A DNA stretch of 64,000 nucleotides from Nitrospirota bacterium (GCA_040755395.1 JBFMAX010000011.1:62001-126000); one strand, 5' to 3'; positions 43,301 to 53,055 are shown, counted from the stretch's first letter. Notes: a model not told the origin generated them from the sequence alone. Numbers and translations are program-made.

Positions 43301-43476
43301 GTGGCGGGTTTCTCCATCGGCCATCATGTACGACAAAACGACAAAGAAGCCGGCGGCGCAAGCGAAGTGCTGATGCGAGGGAAGAAACCACTGGAGGGTT
43401 TCTCCGCCCGCTACTGTTTACGATAAAGCGATAAAGAGCGGGCGGGAGGAGCGAAGCGACTGGTGGGACATAAAGG
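43301..43476. repeat. Two degenerate tandem units of about 88 bp
   Basis: Unit 1 (43301-43389) and unit 2 (43390-43476) share the pattern GGxGGGTTTCTCC, then TACGAyAAArCGAyAAAGA, then a GC-rich stretch ending aGCGAAGyG. Unit 2 also contains cgcccgct and agcgggcg as hairpin arms. No coding potential is seen. The units are adjacent to the tRNA-Glu gene. Confidence 0.5.
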
Positions 43477-43543
43477 GTTGAGGACTTTATCCCGTCGGCA
43501 AGAGCAATCACATGGCCTCCGGGTCGAGCAAGCTCGGTTTGGT

Positions 43544-43617
43544 GGTCCCAACGGGATTCGAACCCGTGTCTGAGCCTTGAGAGGGCTCCGTCCTAGGCCA
43601 GGCTAGACGATGGGACC
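43544..43617 (-). tRNA. tRNA-Glu(CUC)
   Basis: The reverse complement starts GGTCCCATCGTCTAGCC and ends CGTTGGGACC. Acceptor stem GGTCCCA/TGGGACC, anticodon stem GAGCC/GGCTC around loop CTCTCAA with anticodon CTC, and T-arm with GGTTCGAATCC are all present. The 3' end faces the accessory island at lower coordinates, the usual integration side for islands. Confidence 0.93.
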
Positions 43618-43912
43618 AGCAAAGCCGTGAACCGACTGAGTTGAATGACGAACGAAGTGTGGACGAGCGATTGCCTCTTACTTGCGCGACGGGGAGGCAC
43701 AGTACCATACGCCTCGAACTGATTGCAAACCGTCGGCCGCGGCGGTCTGCCGTCGTTTCAGAACCCCGTTCACAGCCCGATCCTCCCTCTATAGAGGCAC
43801 GATACCTACACCAGCGGTATTGTCCGCACTCAACTGTTCCCGCTAGGCTTCGCGATCGGGAAGCCGGACCCCTCCGGTCTCCATTCAATCCTTGTTACCG
43901 AGGAGCTGATCC

Positions 43913-44320
43913 ATGAAACCGGTGTTTAATCCCGCGGCCGGATCGGGAGTTCTGTTGTGTGCGTTGAGCCTCACCCTGTTCGGCTGTTCGAGCGTTTCCC
44001 CCACCAAGGCTTCGCTCCGCTGCGGCAGTTCGCCCAAGATTCGCGTCACGGCTGCCAAACCGACTGTGTCCGTCTCGTATACCGAACCGACCACCGCTCT
44101 GGACGGTCGCCCTCTCACGTCGTTAGCCAAAACAACCATCTATGTCGATACCGGTGACGGGCCCGTCACCGCGAAAGACATCCCTGCCACTAGCCCTCGC
44201 GGCGGCGGCCACATATCGCAGACCATTACGATTCCGCTGAAGCAACAGGAGACCGTTGCGTCGATCTGTGTGACCGCGACCGATCGCCAGGGGAACGAAG
44301 GTCCTCCCACTCATCAGTGA
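43913..44320 (+). CDS. Predicted lipoprotein of unknown function
   Basis: The 135-residue protein has a signal peptide with lipobox LFGC (Cys25). The mature part (RVTAAKPTVSVSYTEP, TIYVDTGDGPVTAKDIPATS, SICVTATDRQGNEG) reads as one Ig- or fibronectin-like beta domain. No family is recognised. It is single on the plus strand, 198 bp before the next gene. Confidence 0.6.
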   Translation: MKPVFNPAAGSGVLLCALSLTLFGCSSVSPTKASLRCGSSPKIRVTAAKPTVSVSYTEPTTALDGRPLTSLAKTTIYVDTGDGPVTAKDIPATSPRGGGHISQTITIPLKQQETVASICVTATDRQGNEGPPTHQ

Positions 44321-44518
44321 CGCACACTCCTCTCCCTGAAGCCCCGAAGCATGAACGCCCTGTGGAGCCCTGATCACAGACCCCGATCACGGGCTTGACT
44401 TCACTTTGAGAACGGCCTAGCCTTTGCGTGCCCGGCCCACTGCACGCGTGCCCGACCGAACCACTACACACACGCTAAGGCTATTCCGGCCGGACATCGA
44501 GAATGATCGGGAGGTCTT

Positions 44519-45055
44519 GTGGCCGAGAAGCTCGATCCCAGCGGGACGACTCCCGCGCGACCGCCTCAGGCCGTTGAAGCCAACAAGTCCAGGCCCTTGC
44601 TCGAGCTTAATATCGGCTCGAACGTCTTCCGCAACACGAACGGGGTCGTGAAACTCCAGGGCAAGGAGCAAATGGTCGTGGAGTTCCATCCCGAGGAGAA
44701 TCAACTGCTGTTGACCATGGATTTTTATGACAGCGCGGGGAGCCATGTGGCCCATCTGCGACGAAACGCGTGGGCGTTCAATACGGCGAACCGATTCGCG
44801 CTCACGACCGGTCCGGCCTCGCTGGCCCTGTTCAACGGGCCGCTGTGGCTGAAAGTGTCCGACCGAGACAGCGGCGACGTCGTCCTCGAAGTCACGGTGA
44901 CTCACAGCGGAAAAATCCAGATTCCGAACGGGAAGTTTTATACGCACAAAGGGCACCTCGTTCAGATCACCTCTCATTACTGCCGCGTCGTACCCGGCCT
45001 GACACTGTTCGGCGATGTGTTTGAAACGCGCGGCGGGGCTGCGTCGATCGGATAA
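44519..45055 (+). CDS. Protein of unknown function
   Basis: A GTG start behind GGGAGG gives 178 aa without signal peptide or membrane segment. The middle (LELNIGSNVFRNTNGVVKLQ, EENQLLLTMDFYDSAGSHVAHLRRNAWAF) alternates in beta strands, and SGKIQIPNGKFYTHKG ends it. It could be a small beta-sandwich protein. I recognise no family and no catalytic site. It converges with the PilZ gene downstream. Confidence 0.55.
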   Translation: MAEKLDPSGTTPARPPQAVEANKSRPLLELNIGSNVFRNTNGVVKLQGKEQMVVEFHPEENQLLLTMDFYDSAGSHVAHLRRNAWAFNTANRFALTTGPASLALFNGPLWLKVSDRDSGDVVLEVTVTHSGKIQIPNGKFYTHKGHLVQITSHYCRVVPGLTLFGDVFETRGGAASIG

Positions 45056-45130
45056 GCCTTGGAACCGGAGAACGGTTGATCGGTCGACGGTACGCCGAGC
45101 AAGCGTCGGCTGACAAGAGAGTACGGTCTC

Positions 45131-45448
45131 TTAAGTCCTCGGGCCCAGGTTCTTGCCGTTGAGCACCAAGCGCAACCGCTCCTTTTGCGCCGGTTGTATC
45201 TGCAGAAACTCCAGCCCAAATTCTGCGGCCTTTGTCCACCGCACAATCGCCCGCTCGATCTTGAGCGGCCAGTGATAATCTGGCGGGTACACCCACGCCT
45301 CGACTTCGGTGCCGGCCGACAATTCGGTCTCGCATTCCACTCGACAGCCACCCCGGGACAAATCAAGAACTGTGCCTTCACCCTCGATCTCGCCGCCGGA
45401 AAAGAAGATACGGATCTGGGTCTTGAACCGGGGAGCTTTCCGATCCAT
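45131..45448 (-). CDS. PilZ-domain protein
   Basis: The start MDRKAPRFKTQIRIFF at 45448 gives 105 aa. The R-rich N-terminus, GTVLDLSRGGCRVE with an exact D-x-S-x-x-G, and FGLEFLQI are the PilZ landmarks. The frame is open upstream, but that part is unlike PilZ proteins. Its start faces the start of the next gene at 45582. It is the third PilZ-like protein in this window. Confidence 0.8.
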   Translation of the reverse strand: MDRKAPRFKTQIRIFFSGGEIEGEGTVLDLSRGGCRVECETELSAGTEVEAWVYPPDYHWPLKIERAIVRWTKAAEFGLEFLQIQPAQKERLRLVLNGKNLGPRT

Positions 45449-45581
45449 CGTCGCCGCGCCTGTCGCAACGGGGTCTCCGCACGAGGAGCAAGGTGCGCCG
45501 CGCGCAAGGCGGCGGTCTTCACCCCATGCGGAAAGAGACGCCTCGTTTGACTTTGAGAAAGCGGGTCGTAGAATAGCACGT

Positions 45582-45995
45582 ATGACGGAGATCGTGAAGC
45601 CCAGCGTGCAGGCGTTCTTGGTGTGTGACACCGTGATCGAGGACAGCCTGACCAAGAAAAAGAGCCTGATCGGTATTTTCACCCACCTCCAGGCGCTGGC
45701 CTTTCCGTTCCAACATCATCAGATGGGTCTCTACTTCTGCCTCACCGATGCGGAAGGCACCTATCACTTCGACATCGAACTCGTGTACCTCAATACCGAG
45801 CAGCTCGTCTGCCGCGCCGCGCTTCCAAACGTGTACATCGCGGATCGCCTCCAAATTTCCGACTTCGGCATCAACATCCCCTCGCTCGTCTTCCCGGCGC
45901 CCGGCCGCTATGAGTTCCGATTGCTCATGGAAGGCCATCTCATCGCCCAGAAAGACTTCAACGTCATCCAAATGCCCATGCCTCAGACCGTCTAA
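45582..45995 (+). CDS. Conserved hypothetical protein (DUF6941-like)
   Basis: The 137-residue protein begins MTEIVKPSVQAFLVCDTVIED with KKSLIGIFTHLQALAFPF, and later FGINIPSLVFPAPGRYEFRLLMEG and AQKDFNVIQM. The pattern matches a small family with a beta-sandwich-like shape, sometimes listed as DUF6941, but I am not certain of the number. Its role is unknown; there is no signal peptide. Confidence 0.6.
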   Translation: MTEIVKPSVQAFLVCDTVIEDSLTKKKSLIGIFTHLQALAFPFQHHQMGLYFCLTDAEGTYHFDIELVYLNTEQLVCRAALPNVYIADRLQISDFGINIPSLVFPAPGRYEFRLLMEGHLIAQKDFNVIQMPMPQTV

Positions 45996-46120
45996 TAAGA
46001 GTGCAGGGCTCTGCAGCGGCAGCAAGGCATTTTTCCTCTCGCCCTGTCTTATGGTACAAGTGATTGTCACGAGAGGCTTCCTCGCGCTGGCAGTGCCATA
46101 AGGAGATGCGTCCCGATCAC

Positions 46121-47824
46121 ATGAACATGCCGAATGCATCAGCGCCATCGGACTTCGTGCGCGCGATCGTCGCGCAGGATCTCAAGACCGGTAAACACGG
46201 CGGACGTGTGGTGACGCGTTTCCCGCCGGAGCCGAACGGGTATCTCCACATCGGTCACGCCAAGTCCATCTGCCTGAACTTCGGCGTCGCCAACGAGAAC
46301 CCCGGCGGCGTCTGTCACTTGCGGTTCGACGACACGAATCCGACGACGGAGGATCCCGAGTACGTCCAGGCCATTCAGGAGGACGTGCGCTGGCTGGGAT
46401 TCGACTGGCGGGATAAGATGTTCTTCGCCTCGGATTACTTCGAGCGGTTCTATGACTACGCCGTCCGCTTGATCAAGAAGGGCAAGGCCTACGTGGACAG
46501 CCTCACCGCGGACGAGATTCGGCAGTTCCGCGGCACTCTGACGGAACCCGGCAAGGACAGTCCCTACCGGAATCGATCCGTCGAGGAGAACCTCGATCTC
46601 TTCAGACGGATGCGCGCGGGAGAATTTCCGGACGGCGCCCATGTCCTCCGGGCCAAGATCGACATGGCCTCGCCCAACATCAACTTGCGCGATCCGGTGC
46701 TCTATCGCATCCGTCGGGCCAGACATTATCGGACCGGCGACGCCTGGTGCATCTATCCGACCTACGACTATGCCCATCCGCTTTCGGACGCGATCGAGGG
46801 CATTACGCATTCCATTTGCACGCTCGAGTTCGAGGACCACCGGCCATTGTATGACTGGGTCGTGGAACAGTGCGAGCCCCCGCACCGTCCGCGGCAGATC
46901 GAGTTCGCGCGGCTCAATCTCACGCATACGGTCATGAGCAAACGCAAGCTGTTGGATTTGGTGGAGCGGAAGCTCGTGAACGGCTGGGACGACCCTCGCC
47001 TCCCCACGCTCAAAGGATTGCGGCGGCGCGGCTATACCCCCGAGGCGATCCGCGCGTTCTGCGAACATATCGGCGTGGCGAAGCGGGACGCCACGCTGGA
47101 AGCGGGGTTGCTGGAACACTTTGTCCGCGAGGATCTCAACAAACGTGCGCCGCGCGTGATGGCCGTGCTGCGGCCCCTGCGGGTGGTGATCGACAACTAC
47201 CCGGAGAACCGGGTCGAAGCATTGGGCGCGATCAATAATCCCGAAGACCCGTCTGCAGGGAGCAGAACGGTGCCGTTCTCGCGGGTCGTCTATATCGAAC
47301 AGGACGATTTCCGGGAGGATCCGCCGAAGCAGTTCTTTCGCCTCGCGCCCGGACGCGAGGTCCGCCTCCGTTATGCCTACATCATCAAATGCACAGGCGT
47401 GGTGAAAGACGAACGCACCGGCCGAGCAATCGAACTGCGCTGCACGTACGATCCGGAGACCAAGAGCGGCATATCTCAGGAACAACGCAAGGTCAAAGCG
47501 ACGATCCATTGGGTTTCTGCAGCCCACGCGATCGAGGCGGAAGTACGGCTGTACGATCACCTCTTCTCGAAGCCCGATCCGACCGACGTCCCGGAGGGCC
47601 AGGATTACACGGTGAACCTGAACCCGAACTCCCTGGAGCGACTCACCGCTTGTCGAGTCGAACCCAGCTTGAAAGACGCTTTGCCCGGCGCGCGATACCA
47701 ATTCGAGCGGCTGGGCTACTTCTGCGTTGATCCGGACTCTACGGCAGACCGACTGGTCTTCAACCGCACAGTTACGCTCAAGGACACCTGGGCCAAGATC
47801 GAAAAGGCACAGAAGACCGGTTAA
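46121..47824 (+). CDS. glnS: Glutaminyl-tRNA synthetase
   Basis: The start at 46121 gives 567 aa; ATGs at 46106 and 46127 are alternatives, and AAGGAG lies at 46100. The class I motifs are [15 protein letters not shown] (HIGH) and [12 protein letters not shown] (KMSKS-type). [20 protein letters not shown] and [11 protein letters not shown] are GlnRS landmarks. Most bacteria outside Proteobacteria and a few other phyla use amidation of Glu-tRNA-Gln, so a separate GlnRS here is notable and agrees with the nearby tRNA-Gln. Confidence 0.93.
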   Translation: MNMPNASAPSDFVRAIVAQDLKTGKHGGRVVTRFPPEPNGYLHIGHAKSICLNFGVANENPGGVCHLRFDDTNPTTEDPEYVQAIQEDVRWLGFDWRDKMFFASDYFERFYDYAVRLIKKGKAYVDSLTADEIRQFRGTLTEPGKDSPYRNRSVEENLDLFRRMRAGEFPDGAHVLRAKIDMASPNINLRDPVLYRIRRARHYRTGDAWCIYPTYDYAHPLSDAIEGITHSICTLEFEDHRPLYDWVVEQCEPPHRPRQIEFARLNLTHTVMSKRKLLDLVERKLVNGWDDPRLPTLKGLRRRGYTPEAIRAFCEHIGVAKRDATLEAGLLEHFVREDLNKRAPRVMAVLRPLRVVIDNYPENRVEALGAINNPEDPSAGSRTVPFSRVVYIEQDDFREDPPKQFFRLAPGREVRLRYAYIIKCTGVVKDERTGRAIELRCTYDPETKSGISQEQRKVKATIHWVSAAHAIEAEVRLYDHLFSKPDPTDVPEGQDYTVNLNPNSLERLTACRVEPSLKDALPGARYQFERLGYFCVDPDSTADRLVFNRTVTLKDTWAKIEKAQKTG

Positions 47825-47848
47825 CGCTCGACAGCTCTGAGGCTCCTC

Positions 47849-48199
47849 GTGCGGACGACCATCCAACTCGCCGTGCTTTTCTCTCTCGTTCTTGTTTCGG
47901 CGTGCGACACGACGCGCGAGCGCCTGATGAACGAACGGTATCCCGCCTATCCCGAGACCATTAAACGCGCCATCGACCGCGGTTTCCTGATCAACGGGAT
48001 GGACCATGACCAGGTCTTTCTGACCCTCGGCGAACCGGTCTGCAAAAAGACCATCCAGCACAACGGCAGACCGGTAGAGGTCTGGCTCTATCCGCCAAGC
48101 GGAAAGAACCCCTGCACGACGGCGGAATTCAGAGTGTACTTTGAAGCCGGTGGCGTGACCGGCTGGCAGGCGGTGAAGGTGCCTTCGGAGGGAGGATAA
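47849..48199 (+). CDS. Small predicted lipoprotein
   Basis: A GTG start gives 116 aa with a signal peptide and lipobox LVSAC (Cys19). The mature part has IKRAIDRGFLINGMDHDQVFLTLGEPVC and EVWLYPPSGKN, which resembles the SmpA/OmlA-BamE-like fold (GMTxxQVxxxLGxP). It may be anchored in the outer or inner membrane. It lies 24 bp after glnS and 12 bp before the tRNA-Gln on the other strand. Confidence 0.65.
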   Translation: MRTTIQLAVLFSLVLVSACDTTRERLMNERYPAYPETIKRAIDRGFLINGMDHDQVFLTLGEPVCKKTIQHNGRPVEVWLYPPSGKNPCTTAEFRVYFEAGGVTGWQAVKVPSEGG

Positions 48200-48207
48200 A
48201 AAAAGAG

Positions 48208-48281
48208 TGGCTGGGGGACTAGGATTCGAACCTAGGTAGTCAGATCCAGAGTCTGACGTCCTACCACTAGACGATCCCCCA
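48208..48281 (-). tRNA. tRNA-Gln(CUG), CCA encoded
   Basis: The reverse complement starts TGGGGGATCGTCTAGTGG and ends TCCCCCAGCCA. Acceptor stem TGGGGGA/TCCCCCA, anticodon stem TCAGA/TCTGA with loop CTCTGGA (anticodon CTG), and T-arm GGTTCGAATCC are present. It lies between glnS and gltX. Confidence 0.93.
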
Positions 48282-48318
48282 ACCGTGCGCTCAACGTAAT
48301 ATAAGCGAAGGCGGCGAG

Positions 48319-49740
48319 TCAAGACGGGGCGGCCTTGGCACGCTCAATCCCCTTTTGCAGGCGGTGAAGCGTCCGTTCCCTGCCCAACAGCTCCATCACA
48401 TCGAACAGGCCGGGGCTGGCGGTGCGGCCGGTGAGGGCGACCCTCACCGGCTGCGCCAACTGACCCATCTTCAGGCCCTCTTCTTCGAGCACGCCCTTGA
48501 AGACTTCCTCCAGGCGGGCCTTGGAAAACTGCACGGCGCCTTCAATTCCGGCCTTAAGCTTCGTGAGGGCGGGGACGATCGCCGGCGTCAGGAACTTCTT
48601 GGCCGCTTCTTCGTCGATAGCGACGTCCTGCCCGAAATACGGTGTCGCCCAGGTCACCATCTCGACAAGGGTCTTGGTTCGCTCCCGCACCGTGACGACC
48701 AGCCTCTCCAGCCACTCCGCCGACACGGCTTTGATCTCTTCTTTCAGCCCGGCCTGCTCCAGATACGGCACGAGGGCCTGCGCGATCCGGCCCGGCGTCC
48801 CGTGTTGAATGTAGTGGGCGTTCACCCAGAGCAACTTGTCCGGGTTGAACACCGCCGAAGACTTCTGCACGTGGTCGAAAGAAAACTTTTCGATGAGCTC
48901 CTCCCGCGTGAAGATTTCCTGATCGCCGTACGACCAGCCGAGCCGCGCGAGATAATTCACCATGGCTTCCGGCAGATAGCCCATTTCCTTGTACGCCATG
49001 ATCGAGGTCGCTCCGTGGCGCTTGGAAAGCCTCGTCTTATCCGATCCCAGGATCATCGGCAGATGGCCGAACCGCGGCACCGGATAGCCCAGCGCCTGAA
49101 ACATGGGAATCTGCCTGGGTGTGTTGGTGAGGTGGTCATCCCCGCGCACGACATGGGTGATGTTCATCAGCGCATCGTCCACGACCACTGAAAAGTTGTA
49201 CGTCGGGTAGCCGTTGGACCGGAGGATGATCAGGTCGTCCAGCACGCTGTTGTCGAAGACCACGCGCCCCTTGATCAGATCGTCGATGACGGTCTGCCCT
49301 TCCTGCGGCGCTCTGAACCTCAGCGCAGCGTCTCCGGTCGGCGTCGTGATGCCGAGATCGCGGCAGCGGCCGTCGTATTTCGGCGAAAGCCCTTTCGCTT
49401 CGGCTTCCTTGCGCCGAGTTTCCAACTCCTCGGCTCGGCATACACACCAATAGGCCCGGCCTTGCTCGAAGAGCTTCATGGCATGCCGCCGGTAGAGATC
49501 CATGCGCTCGGTCTGACGATAGGGGCCTTCGTCCCAGTCCAGACCGACCCACCGCATGCCTTCAAGAATGACTTGGATGGATTCTTCCGTGGACCGGCTT
49601 TGGTCCGTGTCTTCGATGCGCAGGATGAAGACCCCTTTGTTCTGGCGCGCGAACAGCCAGTTGAACAGGGCGGTGCGGACCCCGCCGATGTGGAGATAGC
49701 CGGTCGGGCTGGGTGCGAATCGAACTCTGATATTACTCAT
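48319..49740 (-). CDS. gltX: Glutamyl-tRNA synthetase
   Basis: The 473-residue protein has RFAPSPTGYLHIGGVRTALFNW (HIGH) and DKTRLSKRHGATSIMAYKEMGY (KMSKS-type). PTYNFSVVVDDALMNITHVVRGDDHL and RIEDTDQSRS are GluRS-typical. The C-terminal helical anticodon-binding part is complete. With a GlnRS beside it, this enzyme is probably a discriminating GluRS, but that cannot be read with certainty. Confidence 0.95.
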   Translation of the reverse strand: MSNIRVRFAPSPTGYLHIGGVRTALFNWLFARQNKGVFILRIEDTDQSRSTEESIQVILEGMRWVGLDWDEGPYRQTERMDLYRRHAMKLFEQGRAYWCVCRAEELETRRKEAEAKGLSPKYDGRCRDLGITTPTGDAALRFRAPQEGQTVIDDLIKGRVVFDNSVLDDLIILRSNGYPTYNFSVVVDDALMNITHVVRGDDHLTNTPRQIPMFQALGYPVPRFGHLPMILGSDKTRLSKRHGATSIMAYKEMGYLPEAMVNYLARLGWSYGDQEIFTREELIEKFSFDHVQKSSAVFNPDKLLWVNAHYIQHGTPGRIAQALVPYLEQAGLKEEIKAVSAEWLERLVVTVRERTKTLVEMVTWATPYFGQDVAIDEEAAKKFLTPAIVPALTKLKAGIEGAVQFSKARLEEVFKGVLEEEGLKMGQLAQPVRVALTGRTASPGLFDVMELLGRERTLHRLQKGIERAKAAPS

Positions 49741-49869
49741 CTCGCCGGCTCATTGAAAATGCCTGGACACTGGCACTACGATGCGCACAGGAAAACGCGT
49801 GCCACGGGGCGCGTATCTATATCACGCTCGCCGCTTGCGAGTACAGATCGACCAGCCGGATAGCGGAGC

Positions 49870-50580
49870 ATGGGGGAACCGACACAACTGGCTCAAGTCG
49901 TAAGTGTCCGCCCGCTCACTCCTCACGTGCGCGAACTGGTGCTCGCGCCGCTGGAACGCAGCATTTCGTTCACGCCCGGGCAATGGGTGTCGCTGAAGTT
50001 GCCGGTCGGGAAACATCCTCCGCTGAACCGCGCCTACACGATGGCCGAGCCGGAACGACCGTCCGGACATCTGACATTGGTGTATGATCTCGTGCCCGGC
50101 GGGCTTGGCTCCCACTATCTCGCCACACTCAAAGCCGGCGACCGGGTCCCACTTTCAGGACCTTACGGCAACTTTGTCCTCCCTGATCCATCGACGAAAG
50201 AGTTGCTGTTGATCGCGCGCTATTCCGGCATCGTCCCGTTCCGCTGCATGCTCACCCATCTCTTTTCACGCGTTCCGGACCGCAGAGTCTCGTTGCTCTA
50301 CAGCGCCCCGGGCCAAGCCGAACTGGTGTACCACGACGAGTTCACAGCCCTCGCGTCACGGCGGGATCGCTTCAGGTACGTGCCGATCGCCTGTGCTCCC
50401 GAAACTCCGCCCCACGCAGAAGTCGAAGCGCTGATCGAACAACTGAAGCCGATCCTTGCCGACGGACGACCGGTGATCCCGATGATTTGCGGGATCAAAG
50501 CCTTTGTCCGGCCGCTACGGACCTTTTTCACCGAGCAGGGATTCGACCGGCGGGAGGTGCGGGTGGAGACGTATGATTAG
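49870..50580 (+). CDS. Ferredoxin-NAD(P)H reductase-like flavoprotein
   Basis: The 236-residue protein has the FNR-type FAD motif NRAYTMAEP (R-x-Y-T/S) and the NAD region LLLIARYSGIVPFRCML, where the usual GTGIxPF reads RYSGIVPF. The terminal part has MICGIKAFVRPLRTFFTEQGF and ends RVETYD as expected. Loss of the second Gly-Thr may alter cofactor preference. Its neighbour is a [2Fe-2S] ferredoxin on the other strand, so it may reduce it for cluster assembly, an inference. Confidence 0.75.
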   Translation: MGEPTQLAQVVSVRPLTPHVRELVLAPLERSISFTPGQWVSLKLPVGKHPPLNRAYTMAEPERPSGHLTLVYDLVPGGLGSHYLATLKAGDRVPLSGPYGNFVLPDPSTKELLLIARYSGIVPFRCMLTHLFSRVPDRRVSLLYSAPGQAELVYHDEFTALASRRDRFRYVPIACAPETPPHAEVEALIEQLKPILADGRPVIPMICGIKAFVRPLRTFFTEQGFDRREVRVETYD

Positions 50581-50589
50581 AAGACCGTT

Positions 50590-50680
50590 AACCGTCAAAC
50601 ATCATTCGTCAAACGAAAGCTTGAGAATGGCTACTCATCACGACGATTGACCAATGTCGATTGACGAGCGCTTCGCATCC
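50590..50680. repeat. Intergenic quasi-palindrome of CGTCAAAC/GATTGAC words
   Basis: The left side reads accgtcaaacatcattcgtc and the right side gattgaccaatgtcgattga, with similar words in inverted order. It separates the 3' ends of two convergent genes and could act as a bidirectional terminator, although no T-run is strong. Confidence 0.5.
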
Positions 50681-50683
50681 TTT

Positions 50684-51100
50684 TCAGTGCCCTTCCTTAA
50701 CGAGATTTTTGTTCACAGCGGGGATTTCGACCACCACGTCCATCGTGCCGTTCGGAACGCATTGGCAGCCCAAGCGCGACTGCAACGTCGTCACCGGTGC
50801 CTCTTCGAGCTGATCGAATTCATCGTCCGTCCCTTCATTGCATGACTCCAAGCCCTTCCTCACAATGACATGACAGGTTGAGCAAGCGCAGACTCCGCCG
50901 CAGACATGTTCAAGATCAACCCCGTTGCCCATCGCGATATCCAGGATGCTGCCGGGAAGCCCGGTCGCCCCATACGGAATTTTGTCCGGCTGGACCTCGA
51001 CCTTGGTCTCTGTTTTGTCCGGCATGATGAAGGTGACCGTGTACGGTTTGGTTGGTAACTCAACGTCCGTCTTTTCGATATAGGGATTGATTCCTCCCAT
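50684..51100 (-). CDS. fdx: [2Fe-2S] ferredoxin, ISC type
   Basis: The 138-residue ferredoxin has C67-x5-C73-x2-C76 (VCGGVCACSTC) and a distal C112 (RLGCQC), with an extra C71 and C114. It ends with MDVVVEIPAV. It is like the adrenodoxin-type Fdx of the ISC system, which passes electrons during cluster assembly. In the usual operon fdx is between hscA and iscX; here it is divergent from iscR, 205 bp away, so a shared regulatory region is likely. Confidence 0.85.
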   Translation of the reverse strand: MGGINPYIEKTDVELPTKPYTVTFIMPDKTETKVEVQPDKIPYGATGLPGSILDIAMGNGVDLEHVCGGVCACSTCHVIVRKGLESCNEGTDDEFDQLEEAPVTTLQSRLGCQCVPNGTMDVVVEIPAVNKNLVKEGH

Positions 51101-51213
51101 GCCCTTTTACCCTTTCTTCCGTGGTTTAGCGTCACCCGAGGAGAGGCCTCAAGACCGTGACATCTACCGCTGAATCGGCTTAAGCCCTTGAAACAAAAAC
51201 TCGGGCTCCTCTA

Positions 51214-51282
51214 TTGACAGCCCCTTCTCGGCCGTGCTAGTTTTAGTCCGACCAAAGCGATCGGAGATCATTATAGTCTCCG
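51214..51282 (+). promoter_or_regulatory. Candidate isc promoter and operator
   Basis: TTGACA at 51214-51219 is followed after 18 bp by TAGTTT. Downstream, CGGAGA-TCATTATAG-TCTCCG (51262-51282) is a perfect 6-bp inverted repeat with a 9-bp spacer. It lies before iscR and within the fdx-iscR divergent gap. It is a likely Rrf2-type operator. Confidence 0.45.
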
Positions 51283-51305
51283 ACTATTTGAATCGGCAAT
51301 AGCCC

Positions 51306-51782
51306 ATGTTGAAATTCTCCAAAAAAGCGGACTACGGGCTCATGGCTCTGCAATACATCGCGGCCGTGCAATTCGGCGATGTGACGCGCGCCCGGATCGT
51401 CAACACGAAGGAGATCGCCGAGGAGTACAACATCCCTCTCGAGCTCCTGGCCAAAGTACTCCAGACTTTGGCCCGGAGCGGGCTGATCGAAAGCCATAAC
51501 GGGCCCAAAGGGGGCTATTTGCTGGCGAAAAGTGCGCGTGACATCACCATTGCCCAAGTCTTGGAAAGCATCGAAGGGCCGCTCGGCATCACCGATTGCT
51601 ATCACGAAAAGGAGGGCGAGCCCTGTATGCAGCGCGAGCACTGCACGATCAGGACCCCGCTCCTCAAGGTCCAGGACAGCATCTATCAACTGCTTAACAA
51701 TATGACGCTGCAGGACATGATGGGCGGCACGCCGTTGATCACCGTTCAATCGATCACCACCGCGCAAGGAGTCGAGCGATGA
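51306..51782 (+). CDS. iscR: Rrf2-family regulator, IscR-like
   Basis: The 158-residue protein has the winged HTH start [19 protein letters not shown] and [34 protein letters not shown]. Three cysteines C98, C107 and C113 ([17 protein letters not shown]) match the [2Fe-2S] ligands of IscR. It probably represses the operon when clusters are plentiful. Its stop overlaps iscS by 4 bp. Confidence 0.88.
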   Translation: MLKFSKKADYGLMALQYIAAVQFGDVTRARIVNTKEIAEEYNIPLELLAKVLQTLARSGLIESHNGPKGGYLLAKSARDITIAQVLESIEGPLGITDCYHEKEGEPCMQREHCTIRTPLLKVQDSIYQLLNNMTLQDMMGGTPLITVQSITTAQGVER

Positions 51783-52996
51783 AGTTTCCGATCTATCTGG
51801 ATAATCACGCGACCACGCCGATGGACCGGCGTGTGCTGGAGGCGATGCTTCCCTACTTTACAGAGAAATTCGGCAATGCGGCGAGCCGCAATCACGCCTT
51901 CGGTTGGGAGGCGGAAGAGGCCGTGGAAAATGCCCGCAAACAGATCGCCAAACTGATCCATGCCGATCCGAAAGAGATCGTCTTCACCAGCGGCGCCACC
52001 GAGTCCGACAACCTGGCGCTGAAGGGCGTCGTGGAAATGTACCACGAGAAGGGCGACCACATCATCACGTCGGCTACGGAACATCGCGCGGTGCTGGACA
52101 CGGCCAAAGCCCTCGAAGCGAAGCGCGGCGTCAAGGTGACCTATTTGCCGGTAGACAAGCACGGTCTAGTCAGCCCGGATGACGTGCGGACCGCCATCAC
52201 TGACAAGACCATCCTCATCTCGATCATGTTGGCCAACAACGAGATCGGAACGATCAATCCGATCAAGGAGATCGGCAAGATCGCGAAGGAGAAAGGCGTG
52301 CTGTTTCACTGCGACGCGACGCAAGGCGTAGGCAAGATTCCTGTCGATGTGCAGGAGATGGGGATCGACCTGATGTCGTTCAGCGGGCACAAGATCTATG
52401 GCCCGAAGGGCGTCGGCGCCTTGTACGTCCGGAAGAAGGCCCCCCGCGTCCGAATCGCGGCCCAGATGGACGGCGGCGGTCATGAGCGCGGCATGCGGTC
52501 CGGCACGCTGCCAGTCCCGCTGATCGTGGGGTTCGGCAAAGCCTGCGAACTGTGCGAGCAGGAAATGGCGGCCGAAGCCTCGCGCCTCGCGGCCATGCGC
52601 GACCGGTTGTATGCCGGGATCATGAATGCGTTGGAAGATGTGTATCTGAATGGCCATCCCACCCAGCGGCTGCCGCATAACTTGAACCTGTCCTTCGCCT
52701 ACGTCGAGGGAGAGTCGCTGCTGATGGGAATGAAGGAGATCGCGCTGTCGTCTGGGTCGGCCTGCACCTCGGCCACTCTGGAACCGTCCTATGTGCTCCG
52801 GGCTCTGGGCGTCGGGTCGGACCTGGCCCACTCCTCGATCCGGTTCGGCCTGGGCCGGTTCAACACGGAAGAGGAGATTGACTACACGATCAAGCGGGTT
52901 ATTGAAGTCGTGAACAAGCTTCGCGAGATGTCCCCCTTGTATGAAATGGCCAAAGAAGGCATCGACCTGAAATCCGTTCAGTGGGCCGCCCACTGA
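51779..52996 (+). CDS. iscS: Cysteine desulfurase
   Basis: The 405-residue PLP enzyme has [14 protein letters not shown], the Schiff-base lysine in [19 protein letters not shown], and the active-site Cys in [20 protein letters not shown]. It provides sulfur for Fe-S clusters. The ATGA overlap with iscR and the following iscU support a single operon. Length is normal for group I enzymes. Confidence 0.95.
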   Translation: MKFPIYLDNHATTPMDRRVLEAMLPYFTEKFGNAASRNHAFGWEAEEAVENARKQIAKLIHADPKEIVFTSGATESDNLALKGVVEMYHEKGDHIITSATEHRAVLDTAKALEAKRGVKVTYLPVDKHGLVSPDDVRTAITDKTILISIMLANNEIGTINPIKEIGKIAKEKGVLFHCDATQGVGKIPVDVQEMGIDLMSFSGHKIYGPKGVGALYVRKKAPRVRIAAQMDGGGHERGMRSGTLPVPLIVGFGKACELCEQEMAAEASRLAAMRDRLYAGIMNALEDVYLNGHPTQRLPHNLNLSFAYVEGESLLMGMKEIALSSGSACTSATLEPSYVLRALGVGSDLAHSSIRFGLGRFNTEEEIDYTIKRVIEVVNKLREMSPLYEMAKEGIDLKSVQWAAH

Positions 52997-52999
52997 ACG

Positions 53000-53055
53000 C
53001 GTGAAGCGTGAAACGTAAGGCGTGAAGCGAACCGGACGAGATACGCTTCACGGAT
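53000..53055. repeat. Intergenic quasi-palindrome of GTGAAGCG/CGCTTCAC words
   Basis: The left side repeats gtgaagcg, gtgaaacg and gtgaagcg; the right side has cgcttcacg in inverse sense. It lies within the isc operon between iscS and iscU. It may influence read-through or transcript stability. Confidence 0.5.

Noticed and set aside
43301-43476. A CRISPR array from the two repeated units
   Set aside because: Only two units, about 88 bp long, degenerate and without spacers; no cas genes are nearby.
44977-45579. A 200-codon minus-strand frame over the PilZ gene
   Set aside because: It is in another frame of the same strand as the PilZ gene, which has exact PilZ motifs.
46139-48322. A 727-codon open frame opposite glnS and tRNA-Gln
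   Set aside because: It runs antisense through GlnRS motifs and across the tRNA gene, and has no recognisable domain.
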